Source of the DNA: Clostridia bacterium
Lineage (GTDB): Bacteria > Bacillota_A > Clostridia > Oscillospirales > CAG-272
Direction of reading: 5' to 3'
Length of the DNA stretch: 6,146 nt
Assembly: GCA_017529175.1 (NCBI GenBank)
Contig: JAFXNX010000003.1
Coordinates: 1-6,146, forward strand
The translations under genes and the position numbers were made by a program. The notes under the pieces were generated by a model. It did not search any database and was not told the origin of the DNA. It worked only from the letters and a program-made list of their open reading frames with translations. Shown piece after piece: positions 6,081 through 6,146 of the stretch. Each line of letters begins with the position of its first letter. Position 1 is the stretch's first letter.

Positions 6081-6146
6081 TGATCGTTTGTTTGCGTTAT
6101 CTGTTTGTGTCTGTTATGCTTGCGTCGTCTTTTTGGCTTTTCCTTA

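Larger units (their letters stand above)
5831..6146. other. Right-end non-coding region upstream of the fusion gene
   Basis: No gene is supported here. The AT-rich part next to the fusion gene (about 5831-5900) probably holds its promoter, with TATTAT on the - strand at 5865-5860 as the best -10 candidate. The rest is dominated by the four hairpins listed separately. A + strand frame starting at the double ATG 6055/6058 stays open to the window edge (30 codons, hydrophobic), but it begins within hairpin 4 and has only a weak upstream AAAAAGG, so I do not call it. Confidence 0.5.

Noticed and set aside
6055..6146. Hydrophobic + strand frame entering the right edge (starts MMAGILPAID)
   Set aside because: The start lies inside hairpin 4, the upstream AAAAAGG is weak and only 30 codons are visible. 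It cannot be separated from a chance frame in a repeat.

Overview
The window looks like a chromosomal segment from an uncultured, anaerobic, gut-type Clostridia (Bacillota). This is an inference from four things: strong AGGAGG-type Shine-Dalgarno sites, a CD3324-type helix-turn-helix module (a clostridial family), moderately high GC in the genes with AT-rich gaps, and an unsecreted GH31 glycosidase. No rRNA, complete tRNA, CRISPR array or recognisable transposase is present.

Layout from left to right. The window opens inside uvrA on the + strand (to 1555), which supplies the C-terminal half of the excinuclease ABC ATPase. A gene-poor stretch of about 560 bp follows (1556-2119) between the 3' ends of uvrA and a convergent gene. 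It is not empty. At 1696-1972 lies a 277-bp element closed by 28-bp imperfect terminal inverted repeats. It contains two further long inverted repeats that abut the outer stem exactly, so the whole element can fold as a three-way junction with two 107-nt arms. A symmetric hairpin at 2057-2090 is the likely bidirectional terminator between the convergent genes. On the - strand come a cytoplasmic GH31 alpha-glycosidase (4375 to 2120, with its own candidate promoter) and, upstream of it, a gene for an unusual fusion (5815 to 4475): an N-terminal CD3324/Mor-like DNA-binding module joined in frame to a diverged aminoglycoside-phosphotransferase-like domain. A good intrinsic terminator sits 3 nt past the fusion gene's stop codon, so the two - strand genes are probably separate transcription units. 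The right end (5831-6146) has no convincing gene but carries four strong hairpins in about 170 bp, one of which repeats a 15-mer also found just downstream of uvrA.

No joint pathway is evident: DNA repair, sugar hydrolysis and a possible regulator/kinase are neighbours without visible functional linkage. The most notable observations are the three-way-junction inverted-repeat element, the HTH-phosphotransferase fusion with an intact Shine-Dalgarno and ATG exactly at the domain boundary (possible dual translation or a recent gene merger), the loss of the usual kinase catalytic motif, and the hairpin cluster at the right edge.
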